Origin: Macrocystis pyrifera
Lineage: Eukaryota > Sar > Phaeophyceae > Laminariales > Laminariaceae
DNA: 64,000 nucleotides
Direction of reading: 5' to 3'
NCBI GenBank assembly: GCA_031763025.1
Contig: JASSKH010000003.1
Span: 18,818,977-18,882,976, forward strand
In this document: positions 10,973-23,000 of the stretch, one piece after another
Layout: each line of letters begins with the position of its first letter
How positions within the stretch are numbered: the stretch's first letter is position 1
Notes under the pieces: generated by a model
Seen by the model: only the letters and a program-made list of their open reading frames with translations
The model's database searches: none
What the model was told of the DNA's origin: nothing
Made by a program: the position numbers and the translations under genes

Positions 10973-12380
10973 TTAACTCATGTTCACGATGAAGTTCCTG
11001 TGGAAACGGAAAGCGTCTTTCGGAAGGGGTTTCGTCAAGAAGTCCGCATGTTCGTATTCCGACCTCACATGCGTGATTTCAAACTCTCCCTTTTCGACAA
11101 TTTCTCGCAGGAAGTGGTGGCGGACATCTATGTGCTTCGAGTTAGAGTTCGTCACAGGGTTGACCGCTATTTGGATCGCACCCTTGTTGTCCTCAAAAAC
11201 CTGGATGCACGGATCCCCAAAATCAGGCATCAGCAAACGCCACACTGACCGTAGAAAAAGAGCCTCCTTGAAACCCTCTGCCATCGCAACGTACTCTGCT
11301 TCACTCGTGGAGAGTGTGGAAGTCTTCTGCGTCCTAGAAATCCATTGAATCGCCGCACCCCCACACATCACGGCTGCACCCGAGACAGACTTCCTCCTAG
11401 TGTCTCGGGGGGCATAGGCTGCGTCTGTATAAACCACCAACTCTAATCCACTGCCCCTCTGGAAAGTAATACCGTAGCCACTCGTCACCTTCAGATACTC
11501 CAAAATCCCTCTCGCAGCCAACCAGTGTTTGAGTTTGGGGGCATGCATATACCTCGCGACCGCCCTTACGGCATTTGAGATATCAGGTCTCGTCTGGTTA
11601 GAAAGTCACAGCAAACTGCCTACTAGTTCACGATACGGCCAGTCACCAGTGGGCTCCTCCTCGTCAAACACCTCCAGGAAAAGATCAGGGGAAAGTGGGG
11701 TGTTCCTACCAGTGGTCACGCCAAATTGCTTGACCGTCTTCTCCGCGAAAGATTTTTGCGAAATTGTCAGTAAACCCGCGACCTTGTCTCTGGAATAGTG
11801 GCAACCGGCATACCATCGCAGCTCACCAAGGTTATTGATGGGGACTACGCGGTTCAGGTCCTCGCAAAAACGGTCACATCTCTCCTTACGGCCTACCGCA
11901 AAAATGTCGTCGACGTGAACCACAGCAATGATGGAAACAGATCCCGCCTCGATTAATCGAAAAACACACGGATCTGCGAGGCTCTGTTCAAAACTAAGAC
12001 TCTTCAGGCGGGTGACCAAGTGTCTATGCCAGGATCTCGACGCCTGTTTCAAGCCGTATAGGCTACGATTCAAGCATTACTTTGCCGCTCAGATCACCAC
12101 AGCCCAGTGGCATCCGCATCAAAACGAGTTCCTGTAGTTCGGCCTGGACAAACGCTTGTTGTACATCGAAATGGCATAAATCTAACTGTAACTCGCAGGC
12201 TATCGCAGCCATCATACGGATACATGACGCGGCGCGGGGTGGGGGCAAAAGTCTCATAGTAATCAACTCCGGGGCGTTGGCTAAATCCTCTCGCCACTAG
12301 TCGCGCTTTCGCCTTCACTACCTTACCATGCTCATCTGCCTTCCTAGTGAACACCCATTTGGCCGATACCACGTTCCCTC
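10973..12380 (-). pseudogene. copia reverse transcriptase and RNase H, interrupted
   Basis: The region starts with the copia RT signature ([20 protein letters not shown], then [20 protein letters not shown]). It continues with [12 protein letters not shown] (motif A region), SLYGLKQASRSW and VVHVDDIFAVG (the DD catalytic pair). RNase H follows with VVYTDAAYAP, STSEAEYVAMAEG, EDNKGAIQ and KHIDVRHHFLREIV, ending at 10973. Breaks: a frameshift at a C/G run near 12240, another near 12070, and an in-frame TGA at 11594-11596 where Trp is usual. It would copy the element's RNA into DNA in the particle. Inactive as sequenced. Confidence 0.9.
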
Positions 12381-12639
12381 CCTTTTGCTGCTAAGCATCC
12401 CCGAAAGTCCCAGCTCCCTCGCGTCCGGCAATCTCCGTCTCCATTGCATGGGACCAGTTCGCATGGTATTGCAAGAGCATCGCCTCCTGGTAGGTCGCGG
12501 GTTCCGAGAGTTGTCCCGCGTCACATGTTGGCAGAGCAGGGGCGGGTTGGTTGGGCGGGCGCTGGTTGAAAAGTGCGTGGTCAGCTGGCTGCGATGTACC
12601 AGTAGACGCCTGGTGGTACGCCCTCGTCCTCGCGCGCGT

Positions 12640-13080
12640 CCGCCCCGGTTGGAGAAGCTCGTTGTCCGGGGGACCCTCGCCGTCCTCGATCTGAGGGTTC
12701 TCGGCCCCCGTGGGGATGACGGTGACATCACCCCCGGCGTCAGCGGCATCTCCGGTGGCGCCGGCGTCATCACCGGCGGCATCCCCACTTGAAGCGGCGC
12801 CTTCGTCATCGCCCGTGTCCTAGCGCGCGTCCCGCCCCAGTTGGAAGAGCTCGTTATCCCGGGGGCCCTCGTCGTCCTCGACGTGATGGTTCTCGGCCCC
12901 CGGTGGGGATGACGGTGACGTCACCCCCGGCGGCGGCAGCGGCACCCCCGGCGTCGGCGTCGGCGGTGGCGGCACCTCCATTGGCGCTGGCGTCATCGCC
13001 GGCGTCGGCGGTACCGCCGGTGGTGCCGGTGACATCATCGGTGGTATCCCCGGTGACACAGTCGCCAGCTCCGGTGGTAA
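12640..13080 (-). repeat. tandem duplication in the copia integrase-RT linker
   Basis: A block of about 185 bp with a CGAGGACG(A/G)CGAGGG core and a C/G-rich GGCGTCAGCGGC-like part occurs at about 12640-12810 and again at about 12826-13000. It encodes a Pro-rich linker with the motif PLxPGVxSPSSP. Further Pro/Thr/Met-rich units follow to 13080. Confidence 0.6.
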
Positions 13081-14115
13081 ATACCTGATGTGCAGATCGG
13101 CCTCCCACGGCTCCGCCACCGAGTCCTTCCTCACCTGAGGCGCAGCCTCGATGATCGGCTTGCGCTCCACCTCCCAGGTGACGTCCCGCGAGTTGCTCGT
13201 ACGCCCGCATGTCGTGACCACCTCGACGCAGTCGCGCGGATGGTTTCTCCCCCCCCTGTTGAGGCAAAAACACCGTTCGGCCTTGGGGTCAGACTTGTGA
13301 GTGCGGTGGATACGGTGGAATCCGGGCTGCATGAAGGCGAGTGTGTTGGACGGCGGCAGTGTTCCAAAAAATGCCTCGTGCGGCGACTTGAAATGGGCGT
13401 TCGCCGACGTCGCCGTGGTGTTCAGGCAGTCGTTCATGTAGATGGCTGCTTCCACCCAGTAGCGGTCCAGGTTCGGGAGCTGCCCGGGGAACAGCCGGGG
13501 GGCCTCAAGGCAAGCGGCCATACCGCCTTCCTGGATGAGGCCGAGTCCACGTTCGACCACACCGTTGTGTTTCGGTCCGTCGACCCCGGTGTGCTCGTGT
13601 CGGATTTTCTCATTGACGCATAAGTTTGCGAAGAGTGCGTTCACGAACTCTGTGCCGTTGTCCGTCCGGAAACACCCGACGTCTCCGCCGACGTCAGCCA
13701 GGAATGTTCGGGTCGCCGCGGTCACGTCGGCGGCGCTCTTGCTCTTGAGGGGGTATAGCCATCCCATGCGTGTGGCGTCATCCTTGAACAGGATCAGGTA
13801 CAGAGCCCCCCCAGCAGACGCGATTTTTTGGGGCCGGCAAGGTCAACAAAAAGGCGCTGCAGGGGGAGTGCCTTCCGAGACGATGTAGTCGTAGGTATAG
13901 ACGCACGCCTGCCTTTCGCCTGCACACATCCACTGCAAGTGACCAGAGTACCAGTGAGCTTGACGCCTTGCTGCTTGGCCGTCTCGCGCAAAAGGCCCTC
14001 GTGGGCGTGGGCGTTGCACACGTGAAAGACGTTAATATCCACCTCCTTGAAACGTCTAATGCCGGGGACGAGTACGGCAGCAGCAATCGCCGGGCGGAAC
14101 GCGGGGGGGAGCGGA
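12820..14115 (-). pseudogene. copia integrase with zinc-binding N-terminus, interrupted
   Basis: Near 14060-13900 the pre-integrase zinc module is visible (FHVCNAHAHEGLL and TCSGCVQAKG: two His, two Cys). The catalytic core has FVDLAGP with the first Asp (about 13845), CFRTDNGTEF with the second (about 13670) and HNGVVERGLG with the Glu (about 13560). The core is followed by the copia-typical YWVEAAIYMNDCLN region. Integrase joins the LTR DNA to the target and would have made the 5-bp GATTC duplication. The frame changes near 13790, where a run of C/G disrupts it between the first Asp and the rest. Confidence 0.88.
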
Positions 14116-14160
14116 GGAACGCATTCTTCCGAGGGATTGGCTGACGATGGCGCTGGCTCA

Positions 14161-14720
14161 CTACGTTCCGGCACTGTCACAGGGTGTGTGTGAGGGGTTG
14201 CTACCGCTGTCACTGGTTCTCTCGCTACCGGGGGGTCTACCACTACCATCACCCCCGGCGACAGCGGCATAGCAGATATTCCCGGCGTCCTCACCGGTTG
14301 TAACGTCACAGGCACCGGCGCATGGGGGGGAGGGGGGGGGGGGGTTGCAAAACCGTTGTACCACCCATCGCTACTGGCGGGTCTACCGCTACCATCACCC
14401 CCGGCGACAGCGGCATAGCAGATATTCCCGGCGTCCTCACCGGTTGTAACGTCACAGGCACCGGGGCATGGGGGGGAGGGGGGGGGGGGGGGGGGTTGCA
14501 AAACCGTTGTACCATCCATCGCTACCGGCGGGTCTACCGCTACCATCACCCCCGGTGACAGCGGCATGTCAGATACTCCCGGCGTCCTCATCGGGTGTAC
14601 TGTCATAGGCACCGGTGCATGGGGGGGAGGGGGGGGGGGGGGGGTGCAGCAAGGCCATCAAAGCTGGTGTACCCTGTACGGGGGGAGGGGGGGGGGGGGG
14701 GCGACGCGTGGCGTTCAGCC
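14161..14720 (-). repeat. about 150-bp tandem units with G homopolymers inside copia pol
   Basis: A unit beginning CGCTAC(C/T)GG(G/C)GGGTCTACC recurs at 14222, 14368 and 14521, spaced 146 and 153 bp. Each ends in a run of 8-17 G. On the minus strand it encodes Pro-rich repeats (MPLSPGVMV with a PPPPPP run) between the protease and the integrase zinc module. Confidence 0.8.
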
Positions 14721-15250
14721 TGGATCCGGCTCTGTCTTTGGGGAAAAATAAGCGGCCACCCATTAGGTGGGCACCAGCAGCATCTAGAGTGATCACCTCT
14801 TTGGCCTGGACAGTGTGCAGCGACAGCAAGTTTACCTTTAGGCTAGGGATAAATGAAACACTCTCTAAGGTTACGCGTACGTCTTCCGTGCTGTGAAAAA
14901 TTAAATCCACCCTGCCTACGTACTCCACTGCTAATTCTGTTCCGTCACCGATAAATATTTTGGCGTTCTCAGGGGAGGGGGGGCGCCTGTTATACAAGTG
15001 GTCCGGGTTCGGGGTCATGTGCGTTGTCGCTCCGTTGTCCTCAATCCAACTCTCTATCCCCCTTCCCAAAACATCGTACTGACCGACCAAAGTAGACTGT
15101 GTTGTGAGTAGATGTGATGGCTCTTCAGGAGCCAAGTAGTGCTGCGGTGACTGCTGCGCCTGCTGCGCCTGCTGCGCCTGCTGCGCCTGCTGTGCCTGCT
15201 GCGCCCGTTGCGCCTGCTGGGCCTGCTGCGCCTGTTTAGCCTGCTGCTGT
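14720..15250 (-). pseudogene. copia aspartic protease region
   Basis: The minus strand reads SWIEDNGATTHMTPNPDHLY, the copia protease active-site region, with Asn in place of the usual Ser (DNGAT for DSGAT). It continues with IFIGDGTELAVEYVGRVDL and SFIPSLKVNLLSLHTV, typical of the family. It would cut the Gag-Pol polyprotein. It is open in the same frame as the upstream Gln-rich stretch (frame open 15549-14569). Confidence 0.82.
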
Positions 15251-15460
15251 GAATGTTGGTAGTACTGCTGCTGCTCACGTTGGTAGTACTGCTGTTGTTG
15301 CTGAAGATGTGGCTGCTGTTGAGGCTCGTGGTACTGTGACTGCTGTTGGAGCTGCTGCTGTTGATACTGTGCTTGGTACTGTGATTGCTGGTGGGACTGT
15401 TGCTGTGGCTGGTACTGTGGCTGCTGTTGGTACTGCGGCTGCTGCTGCGGAATGGGGTCT
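15140..15460 (-). repeat. CAG/CTG-rich stretch encoding poly-Gln
   Basis: Imperfect triplet repeat (TGCTGCGCC and CTGCTGTTG types), giving a Gln-rich spacer between the zinc knuckle and the protease on the minus strand. Confidence 0.7.
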
Positions 15461-17250
15461 GGGGTGGGGAGGAGCGGTGTTGTAGACTGGGCGGGATTCG
15501 CGGTACGCGAAGTGGCTCTGGTAAACTTCACGAGGTGGATTCGGGTCATCTACCAACGTCACGATAGGGCGGCAGTTCGCAAAAAAATGGCCTATCCAGC
15601 CGCACCTGTAACATCTTGGGCCGGGGTCAGCGGCGTGGATTCCCGGCTCGGTGCCTTGCGGCCGATGTAGGTTAGGGGGGTACCGGACGGCGTCGTACAT
15701 TCGGTCGGTACCTGGTGGGTGTCCTCCGGGCCCGATGAAACGTGCGTCGCGTACCTGCGGCCACGACTAGTTCCCACCTCCGCCGCGGCCGGCGTATGGC
15801 GGCCATGGTTGATGTCCGCCGCCGCCACTGGCGTGCGAATCTTGCCTCTGCCGAATTTTTTTCGGCTTCCCGTTCTTGTTCCCCGAACGTGCCCCTCCCC
15901 AGTCCTGGCCTGCCCAACCTTGACCATGCTGGTGTTGCTGTTGGTGTTGACGCGGTGGCTGATGTTGATTGTGTGGTTGCTGTTGTTGCTGCTGTTGCTG
16001 CTGTTGCTGCCCCCAGTGCCCAGTGGCGCCACCACTCGCCGTGCCACCTCTGCCGCCCGTGTAGTGGCCAGGGCTGGGACCGGGGAAACTCCCCTGTCCA
16101 CCTACTCCACCTCCGCCTGTGGCTATCAAGACCTGTGCTGAGCCATCGATCACTTTCCTCTTACTCGCTTCCAACTCCCGGTACGTTATGCGAACCCGGT
16201 CTTCGATCATGTTGAGGGTCAAGTTCTGGGCGTATTGCAGGATTTTCTTGTCCACCTCGTATTCGGACGTCAGGCATTGCAGTAGGTGGAGGCTGGCTTC
16301 CTGATCCGTTTTTGGGATCCCTACTTCGGAGAGCTTTTCTCGGATGATGCTCATCCTCTCGAAATAAAGGGTGGGGTCCTCCCCCTCTTTCATATGGGCA
16401 TTGATGTATTCTCTCTGGTATGCCTGCTTGTCGAGGTCGTCGCTTGGGACGTAGTGCCGACGTACCTCGGCCATCGCAAGACTAGGGCTGCCTATGTCAT
16501 AGATCTTACAGAGACGAATTAGTCAGTGCGTTGGTGATACCCTCGTATGCCCTGCGAGCAGCGGCTACCCTTGCCGTTCCGAAGCGGTAATCGAGGTCTT
16601 GTTGACTCCTTCTATTTGGGCCCTGCAAGACTATCGGGTCGCTAGTTTCCTTCAAAACATCGTCGCAGGTGTTAGTAACAGCCCATGATAGAAATTGCTT
16701 CGACCATTTAAAATAGTTTCCCTCCTTACTGCCGTCAAGTTTTGGTGAAGGCTTACCAAAACCAACTAGAAACGTACCTGGCTGACCATGTGGCTCCCGT
16801 GGGCGCATTCCTCCTCCAGCCCCCTGCTATAGCCTCTCCATCCTCGTTCGTTCCTCCTCCCTGATCTCCAGCCAGAGCGACATCTCGGCCATCTCTCGTT
16901 TCAGGCGGGCGATCTCATCATCGCGGCCTGCGGCTCCGTCCTCCCGCGAAGCCTCGTTCCTTCTACTCGTTTCTGCTCCGCCCTCTGGCGGAGCAGTTCC
17001 GCCCTCTGGCGGAACAGGGTTTCGCGCTCCTGCGCTACTAGCCATTTCCGCGGCCTCTGCCGCGGCGTTGCTGACTGCCTCTGCTGCCGCTGTTATCGCC
17101 ACTCCTGTAGCTCTCCTGGCTCTGTCGACCTCGTTGTCGCCAGTGCCTCTGCTCGGTTGAGGTCCCTCTGGCCTCTGCATCCGAAAAACTGAAAATCTCT
17201 CGCTCGTCCTCGAACGGGGAGTTGCTCTCCCGGCGTAGCCCCAACCAGGC
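15275..17250 (-). pseudogene. copia gag with zinc knuckle, interrupted
   Basis: N-terminal part (about 17250-16827): Ala/Glu-rich, ending in a charged heptad-like stretch. Middle (16808-16506 and 16474-15767): KLDGSKEGNYFKWSKQFLSW and REYINAHMKEGEDPTLYFER, then SEYEVDKKILQYAQNLTLNM, like copia Gag capsid domains. Near 15613-15572 there is a CCHC zinc knuckle, CYRCGWIGHFFANC (C-x2-C-x4-H-x4-C), which binds the element's RNA. The frame changes near 16490, and again between 15767 and 15700. Another reading could start in the LTR, but a start downstream of it is more likely. Confidence 0.85.
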
Positions 17251-17280
17251 AGTGCGTCCAATTGGAACAGATCGCTAGCG

Positions 17281-17576
17281 TGTTCGATGCACTCACTGAT
17301 ATGATAGGCCAAGCCTGAGTCAGTTCGTAGAAGCCCCTCCAGGGTATATATATATATTATCGCTTAGAATACACAAGACAAGGAAGAAAGGGGGAGAGCA
17401 TGAAGTACACACACAACAAGAAGAAGTAGAACGAGAAGAAGAAGTGAGAAAGCGGCGGATAAGATACGTCCCAACCCGCTGACCGTTCCACACAGAAACA
17501 CGCATATTTCCTGTGTGAAACTCCCAAATACCGTTACACATGAATCCATACACTAAGTACGTGAGCACTCCGAACA
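17281..17576 (-). repeat. 5-prime LTR of copia element
   Basis: It is 296 bp, TGTTCGATGCACTC to CACTCCGAACA, a near copy of 9572-9930. A TATATATATATATTATC stretch occurs near 17346. I could not assign a convincing primer-binding site next to it. Confidence 0.92.
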
Positions 17577-17581
17577 GATTC
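17577..17581. other. target site duplication (right)
   Basis: GATTC, matching 9567-9571. Confidence 0.85.
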
Positions 17582-19029
17582 ACAGACAACATTTGTGTTT
17601 TTCATGCTCCACGTTGACATGCTCGAGCGCGAGACCTCCAAATACGCACTCGCTTGTTTGTTCGACGCGTTTTTAAACGTCGGTACCCAGGTCATAAACG
17701 CGTTTTTGTTGTTTTTAATTACCCCACCACTTGTGGGTAGGATAATATTTGACACTGTCGATTAACTTGTAAACGGCGCGTTCATGTCGATTAACCGACG
17801 GCATTCGTGTTTTTCAGACTCCACGCAGCCATGCTCGGGCGACAAGACCTCCAAATACGCGCTCGCTTGTTTGTACGGCGCGCTTACGGTCGTTTACCAG
17901 GCCGGAAACGCGTTTTTACCCGTTACTCTACCACTTGTCCGTAGGATAAAATGTGGCACTGTTGAATAAGTTGTGATCGGCGCGTTCATATCGATTGACC
18001 AACAACATTTGTGTTTTTCATGCTCCACGTTGACCTGCTCGGGCGACAAGACGTTCAAATACGCGCTCGCTTGTTTGTACGGCGCGTTAAAACGTCAATA
18101 ACGTTTTTTTTTTTTTACCCTACCACTTGTGGGTAGGATAATATTTTTGACACTGTCGATTAACTTGTGAACGGCGCGTTCATGTCGATTGACCAACAAC
18201 TTTTGTGTTTTTCAGACTCCACGCAGCCATGCTCGGGCGACAAAACCTCCAAATACGCGCTCGCTTGTCTGTACGGCGCGCTAACGGTCGTTTACCAGGC
18301 CGAAAACGCGTTTTTTTACCCGTTACCCAACACTTGTCCGTAGGATAAAATGTGGCACTGTTGGTTAACTTGTGATCGTCTCGTTCATATCGATTGACCA
18401 ACAACATTTGTGTTTTTCATGCTCCACGTTGACATCCTCGAGCGCGAGACCTCCAAATACGCACTCGCTTGTTTGTACGACGCGTTAAACGTCGTTACCC
18501 AGGTCGAAAACGCGTTTTTGTTGTTTTTAATTACCCCACCACTTGTGGGTAGGATAATATTTGACACTATCCATTAACCTGTGAACGGCGCGTTCATGTC
18601 GATTAACCAACGGAATTCGTGTTTTTCAGACTCCACGCAGCCATGCTCGGGCGACAAGACCTCCAAATACGCGCTCGCTTGTTTGTACGGCGCGCTAACG
18701 GTCGTTTACCAGGCCGAAAACGCCTTTTTACCCGTTACCCAACACTTGTCCGTAGGATAAAATGTGGCACTGTTGATTAACTTGTGATCGTCTAGTTCAT
18801 ATCGAATGACCAAGAGCATTTGTGTTTTTTTTCATGTTCCACGTTGACATGCTCGGGCGACAAGACCTCCAAATACGCGCTCGCTTGTTTGTACGGCGCG
18901 TTAAACGTCGGTACCCAGGTCGAAAACGCGTTTTTGTTGTTTTTAATTACCCCACCACTTGTGGGTAGGATAATATTTGACACTGTCGATTAACTTGTGA
19001 ACGGCGCGTCCTTGTCGATTAACCGACGG
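17582..19029. repeat. satellite, about 7 units of ~205 bp, two alternating types
   Basis: GTGTTTTTCA marks unit starts at 17595, 17807, 18011, 18205, 18410, 18619 and 18822 (194-212 bp apart). Two subtypes alternate. One has GCTCCACGTTGACATGCTCG and CCACCACTTGTGGGTAGGAT. The other has GACTCCACGCAGCCATGCTC and CACTTGTCCGTAGGATAAAA. The higher-order unit is therefore about 410 bp. Confidence 0.9.
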
Positions 19030-19030
19030 T

Positions 19031-19150
19031 AAATGGAAATCCAATCCATGGATTCAAATTTGGCACAAATAATGGAACCATTGATCACATCGAAATGTCT
19101 CGGAATTTGTATCGAAGCGAGGTCACTTCTTCCTTTCGCTCCCGAAACCT
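19031..19150 (+). repeat. left direct repeat of element 4
   Basis: AAATGGAAATCC to GCTCCCGAAACCT. It differs from 28667-28786 at about four of 120 positions by eye. Confidence 0.9.
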
Positions 19151-19196
19151 CGTAAGCTTCACGAATCGGTCGCGAAAGGCTTGAGAGTATTGGAGG

Positions 19197-19805
19197 ATGC
19201 CGCGAACCACGCGTTCAACGTCGACCCTCTGCGGCGGCTTCGCGGCACGAGGTTGCGTGCGCGCCCGGTGGGTTGGTTTCCAAGGCGCCCCCCCGGGCTC
19301 TGACACATGGCCCCAAGTGCTGGAGGCCGCGGAAAGGTTGGCCACCTCCGCTCGGGCCGGAACCTCACGTGCGTACCGTGAGGCGGAAGCCACCAGGCTA
19401 TTGGTGGGACACGTCGTTTACCTGCCCCGGTACTCGGGTATCCTCCTGGAGTTGGAGCACTGTGTTCTGCTCAACGGAGCAGACGAGGAAGGTGCAGCCC
19501 TTCAGCCGGGAGTCGGAGCGGAGGCTGCGGCGAGGATGGAACGTGCGGCCCCGTTCGAGGCGGTCGAAATCGCCGGTGGGGCGAAAGCTGGGGGTGCCTC
19601 GGCGGGAGCGAGCTCTTCTGGGGCGGGAGGAGCTGGTCCGAGTGGGGCCCCGCAGGTTCATCCTAAAGAACCAAGGAGCAAGGATGATCAGGAGCTGATC
19701 GGCCTCACTACATCCACGCACCCCCCGGAGGTACGAGTGTGTTTGCCGCTTTCTCGCGTATACGAGATTGGGTTGGTCTGGCGCCGCTGTCCCCGCTGGC
19801 CGTAG
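19197..19805 (+). CDS. hypothetical ORF in element 4
   Basis: An open frame of 202 codons follows the left direct repeat. The middle is Ala/Gly/Glu-rich (EAAARMERAAPFEAVEIAGG), followed by a Ser/Gly-rich linker. Its place corresponds to gag in YR retrotransposons, but I see no zinc finger or known motif. The opposite strand (19393-19085) is also open and also looks protein-like, so which strand is coding is undecided. Confidence 0.3.
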   Translation: MPRTTRSTSTLCGGFAARGCVRARWVGFQGAPPGSDTWPQVLEAAERLATSARAGTSRAYREAEATRLLVGHVVYLPRYSGILLELEHCVLLNGADEEGAALQPGVGAEAAARMERAAPFEAVEIAGGAKAGGASAGASSSGAGGAGPSGAPQVHPKEPRSKDDQELIGLTTSTHPPEVRVCLPLSRVYEIGLVWRRCPRWP

Positions 19806-20079
19806 ATCAACAACAATAAACGGGTGCAGGGCGACAAAGACAAATTGGTGTCGGAGATTGAGTACCTGGGGACACGGATTGGTATCGAAGATTGTGTGGG
19901 GTAGAGCGTATTATGCTACGATCCCGCTATGCCCTCTCACTCTCTGCCAATAGACGTGCGTATGCGGAGGGTACTCGAGTTAGCCGAGATGGTGGTATGT
20001 GCTCGTACTGGGGTCCGTGGAGTCGAGGGGCGGATGGCGAGGTGCCGGGTCCGGCGGTGTGCTTTCACTCACGGCTCTC

Positions 20080-23000
20080 CCTCGATACTGTTACACTCTC
20101 CCGCTCATGCTGAGTACAGCATACTTCTGCATTTTCCCGCTCGTCCTGAGTACAGTACGAGGCTACGATTTGGTTTTGACGAGGGAGGGGAAGGGGGGGG
20201 GGGCGGTTGGGCCCCCCCACTCCCCCCCGATACTGCTGTATGCTCTTTGTACTGCTGTATTATCTCGTTGGACGGTGGCGACGAGGGTGTGATCCTGATC
20301 GGGTATTGTGGTGCCCCTCACTCCCTCTCGTTGCGGCTGTATTCTCTCGTTGTACTGCTGTATTCTCTCGTTGGACGGGGCCGAGGAGGATGCGATGCTG
20401 GGCCGGGTACTGTTGTGCCCCCTCCTTCCCTCTCAATACTGCTGTAGCCTCCCGCTTGACTGGTGAGTAGAGGGTATGGTCTGACGGGGTCTGGTACTGT
20501 TGTGCCTCTTCCCTCCCCCTTGATACTGCTGCATTCTCCCGCTTGGATGTTCAGAGGAGGGTATGGTCCTAAGGGGTCTGGTACTGTTGTGTCCCCTTCC
20601 TCCCGCTTGATGCTGCTGGATTTTCTCGTTATGACGGGGGAGGGGAGGGTATGGTCCTACGGGGTCGGGTACCGTTGTGCCCCCTCTCACCTTCTTGATA
20701 CAGATTTATTTCGCGGCTTGACGGTGAAGTAGAGAGTATGGTCCTACGGGGTCTGGTACTGTTTACTCCCTCACTCCCTCTCGATACTGCTGTATTCTCT
20801 CTTTTCACGGGGGAGCAGATGGTATGGTCCTACGGAGTCTGGCACTGTTGTGCCCCGTCACTCCCTCTCGATACTGCTGTATTCTCTCTTTTGACGGGGG
20901 AGTAGAGGGTATGGTCCTACGAGGTCTGGTACTATTGTGTCCCCTCACTCCCTCTTGATACTGCTCTATTCTCTCGTTATGACATTAAAGTGGAGGGTGT
21001 GATCCCACGGGGTCAGGCACTGTTGTGCCCCCTCTCTCCACCACGATAGTGTTGCATTATCTCGTCATGACGGTGTAGTAGAGGGTATGGTCCTACGGGG
21101 TCTGGTACTGTTGTGCCCCCTTACTCCCTCTCGATACTGCTGTATTCTCTCTTTTGACGAGGGAGTAGAGGGTATCGTCCTACGGGGTCTGGTATTGTTG
21201 TGCCCCCTCACTCCCACTTGATACTGCTGTATTCTCTCTTTTCACGGGGAAGTATCCTACGGGGTCAGGTACTGTTGTGCCCCCTGCCTCCCCCTCGATA
21301 CTGGCGTATTTTCTCGTTGTGACGGTGGAGTGGAGGGATGGTCCTACGGGGTCTGGTACTGTTGTGCCCCTCACTCCCACTTGATACTACTGTGTTATCT
21401 CTTTCGACGGGGGAGTAGAGGGTATGGTCCTACGGGGTCTGGTACTGGTGTGCCCCGTCACTCCCTCTCGATTCTGCTGTATTCTCTCTTTTCACGGGGG
21501 AGTAGAGGGTATGGTCCTACGGGGTCTGGTACTGTTGTGCCCCCTCACTCCCTCTCGATACTGCCGTATTCTCTCTTTTGATCGGGGAGTAGAGGGTACG
21601 CTCCTACGGGGTCTGGTACTGTTGTGCCCCTCACTCCCACTTGATACTGCTGTGTTCTCTCTTTCGACGGGGGAGTAGAGGGTATGGTCCTACGGGGTCC
21701 GGTACTGGTGTGCCCCGTCGCTCCCTCTCGATTCTGCTGTATTCTCTCTTTTCATGGGGGAGTAGAGGGTATGATCCTACGGGGTCTGGTACGGTTGTGC
21801 CCCCCTCACTCCCTCTCGATACTGCGGTATTCTCTCTTTTGACGGGGGAGTAGAGGGTATGCTCCTACGGGGTCTGGTACCGTTGTGCCCCCTCACTCCC
21901 TCTCGATACTGCTCTATTCTCTCGTCATGACGTTAAAGTGGAGGGTGTGATCCCACGGGGTCTGGTACTGTTGTGCCCCCTCTCCCCCCCTCGATACTGT
22001 TGCATTCTTTCGTTATGACGATGGAGTAAAGGGTATGGTCCTACGGGTTCTGGTACTGTTGTGCCCCCTCACCCCCTCTCAATACTGCTGTATTCTCTCT
22101 TTTGACGAGGGAGTCGAGGGTATGGTGCTACGGGATCTGGTATGGTTGTGCCCCCTCCCTCCCTCTTGATACTGCTGTATTCTCTCGTTTGACGGGGGAG
22201 TAGATGGTATGGTCCTACGGGGTCTGGTACGCTTGTGCTCCCTCACTCCCCCTCGATACTGGTGTATTTTCTCGTTATGACGGTGGAGAGGAAGGATGGT
22301 CCTACGGGGTCTGATACTGTTGTGCCCCTCACTCCCACTTGATACTGCTGTATTCTCTCTTTTCACGGGGCAGGAGAGGGTATCGTCCTACGGGGTCTGT
22401 TACAGATGTTCCCCCTCACTCCCTCTCGATACTGCTGTATTCTCTCTTTCGACGGGGGAGTAGAGGGTATGGTCCTACGGGGTCTGTTACTCTTGTGCTC
22501 CCTCACCCCCTCTCGATACCGCTGTATTCTCTCTTTTCACGGGGGAGTAGAGGGTATGGTCCTACGGGGTCTGGTACTGTTGTGCCCCCTCTCGCCCCCT
22601 CGATACTGTTGCATTCTCTCGTTATGACGGTGGAGTAGAGATTATGGTCCTACGGGTCTGGTACTGTTGTGCCCCCTAACTCCTTCTCGATACTGCTGTA
22701 TTCTCTCTTTTGACGAGGGAGTAGAGGGTATGGTCCTACGGGGTCTGGTACTGTTGTGCCGCCTCACTCCCACTTGATACTGCTGTATTCTCTCTTTCGA
22801 CAGGGGAGTAGAGGTTATGGTCCTACGGGGTCTGGTACGTTTGTGCCCTCTCACTCCCTCTCGATACTGGTGTATTTTCTCGTTATGACAGTGGAGTGGA
22901 GGGTATGGTCCTACGGGGTCTGGTACTGTTGTGCCCCCTCACTCCCACTTGTTACTGCTGTATTCTCTCTTCCGTCGGGGGAGTAGATGGTATGGTCCTA

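Larger units (their letters stand above)
9572..17576 (-). mobile_element. Ty1/copia LTR retrotransposon, minus strand
   Basis: Both ends carry direct repeats that start TG and end CA, flanked by the same 5-bp GATTC at 9567-9571 and 17577-17581. This is a complete insertion with its target duplication. Domains on the minus strand run gag, zinc knuckle, protease, integrase, reverse transcriptase, RNase H, which is the copia order. It sits inside a ~200-bp satellite, which resumes at 17582. The LTRs differ at roughly 7 of 294 aligned positions by eye plus one 65-bp indel, so it is not very old. The coding region nevertheless has several frameshifts and at least one in-frame stop. Several breaks lie in G/C homopolymers, so either decay or sequence error is possible. 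Confidence 0.93.

Noticed and set aside
12328-13623. Plus-strand ORFs of 99-177 codons
   Set aside because: They are antisense to the copia integrase and RT, which carry the recognisable motifs.
17534-18983. Repeated ~60-codon minus-strand ORFs starting MSNIILPTSGGVIKNNKN
   Set aside because: They recur once per satellite dimer and include no splice or start context. Conservation reflects the repeat, not a gene.
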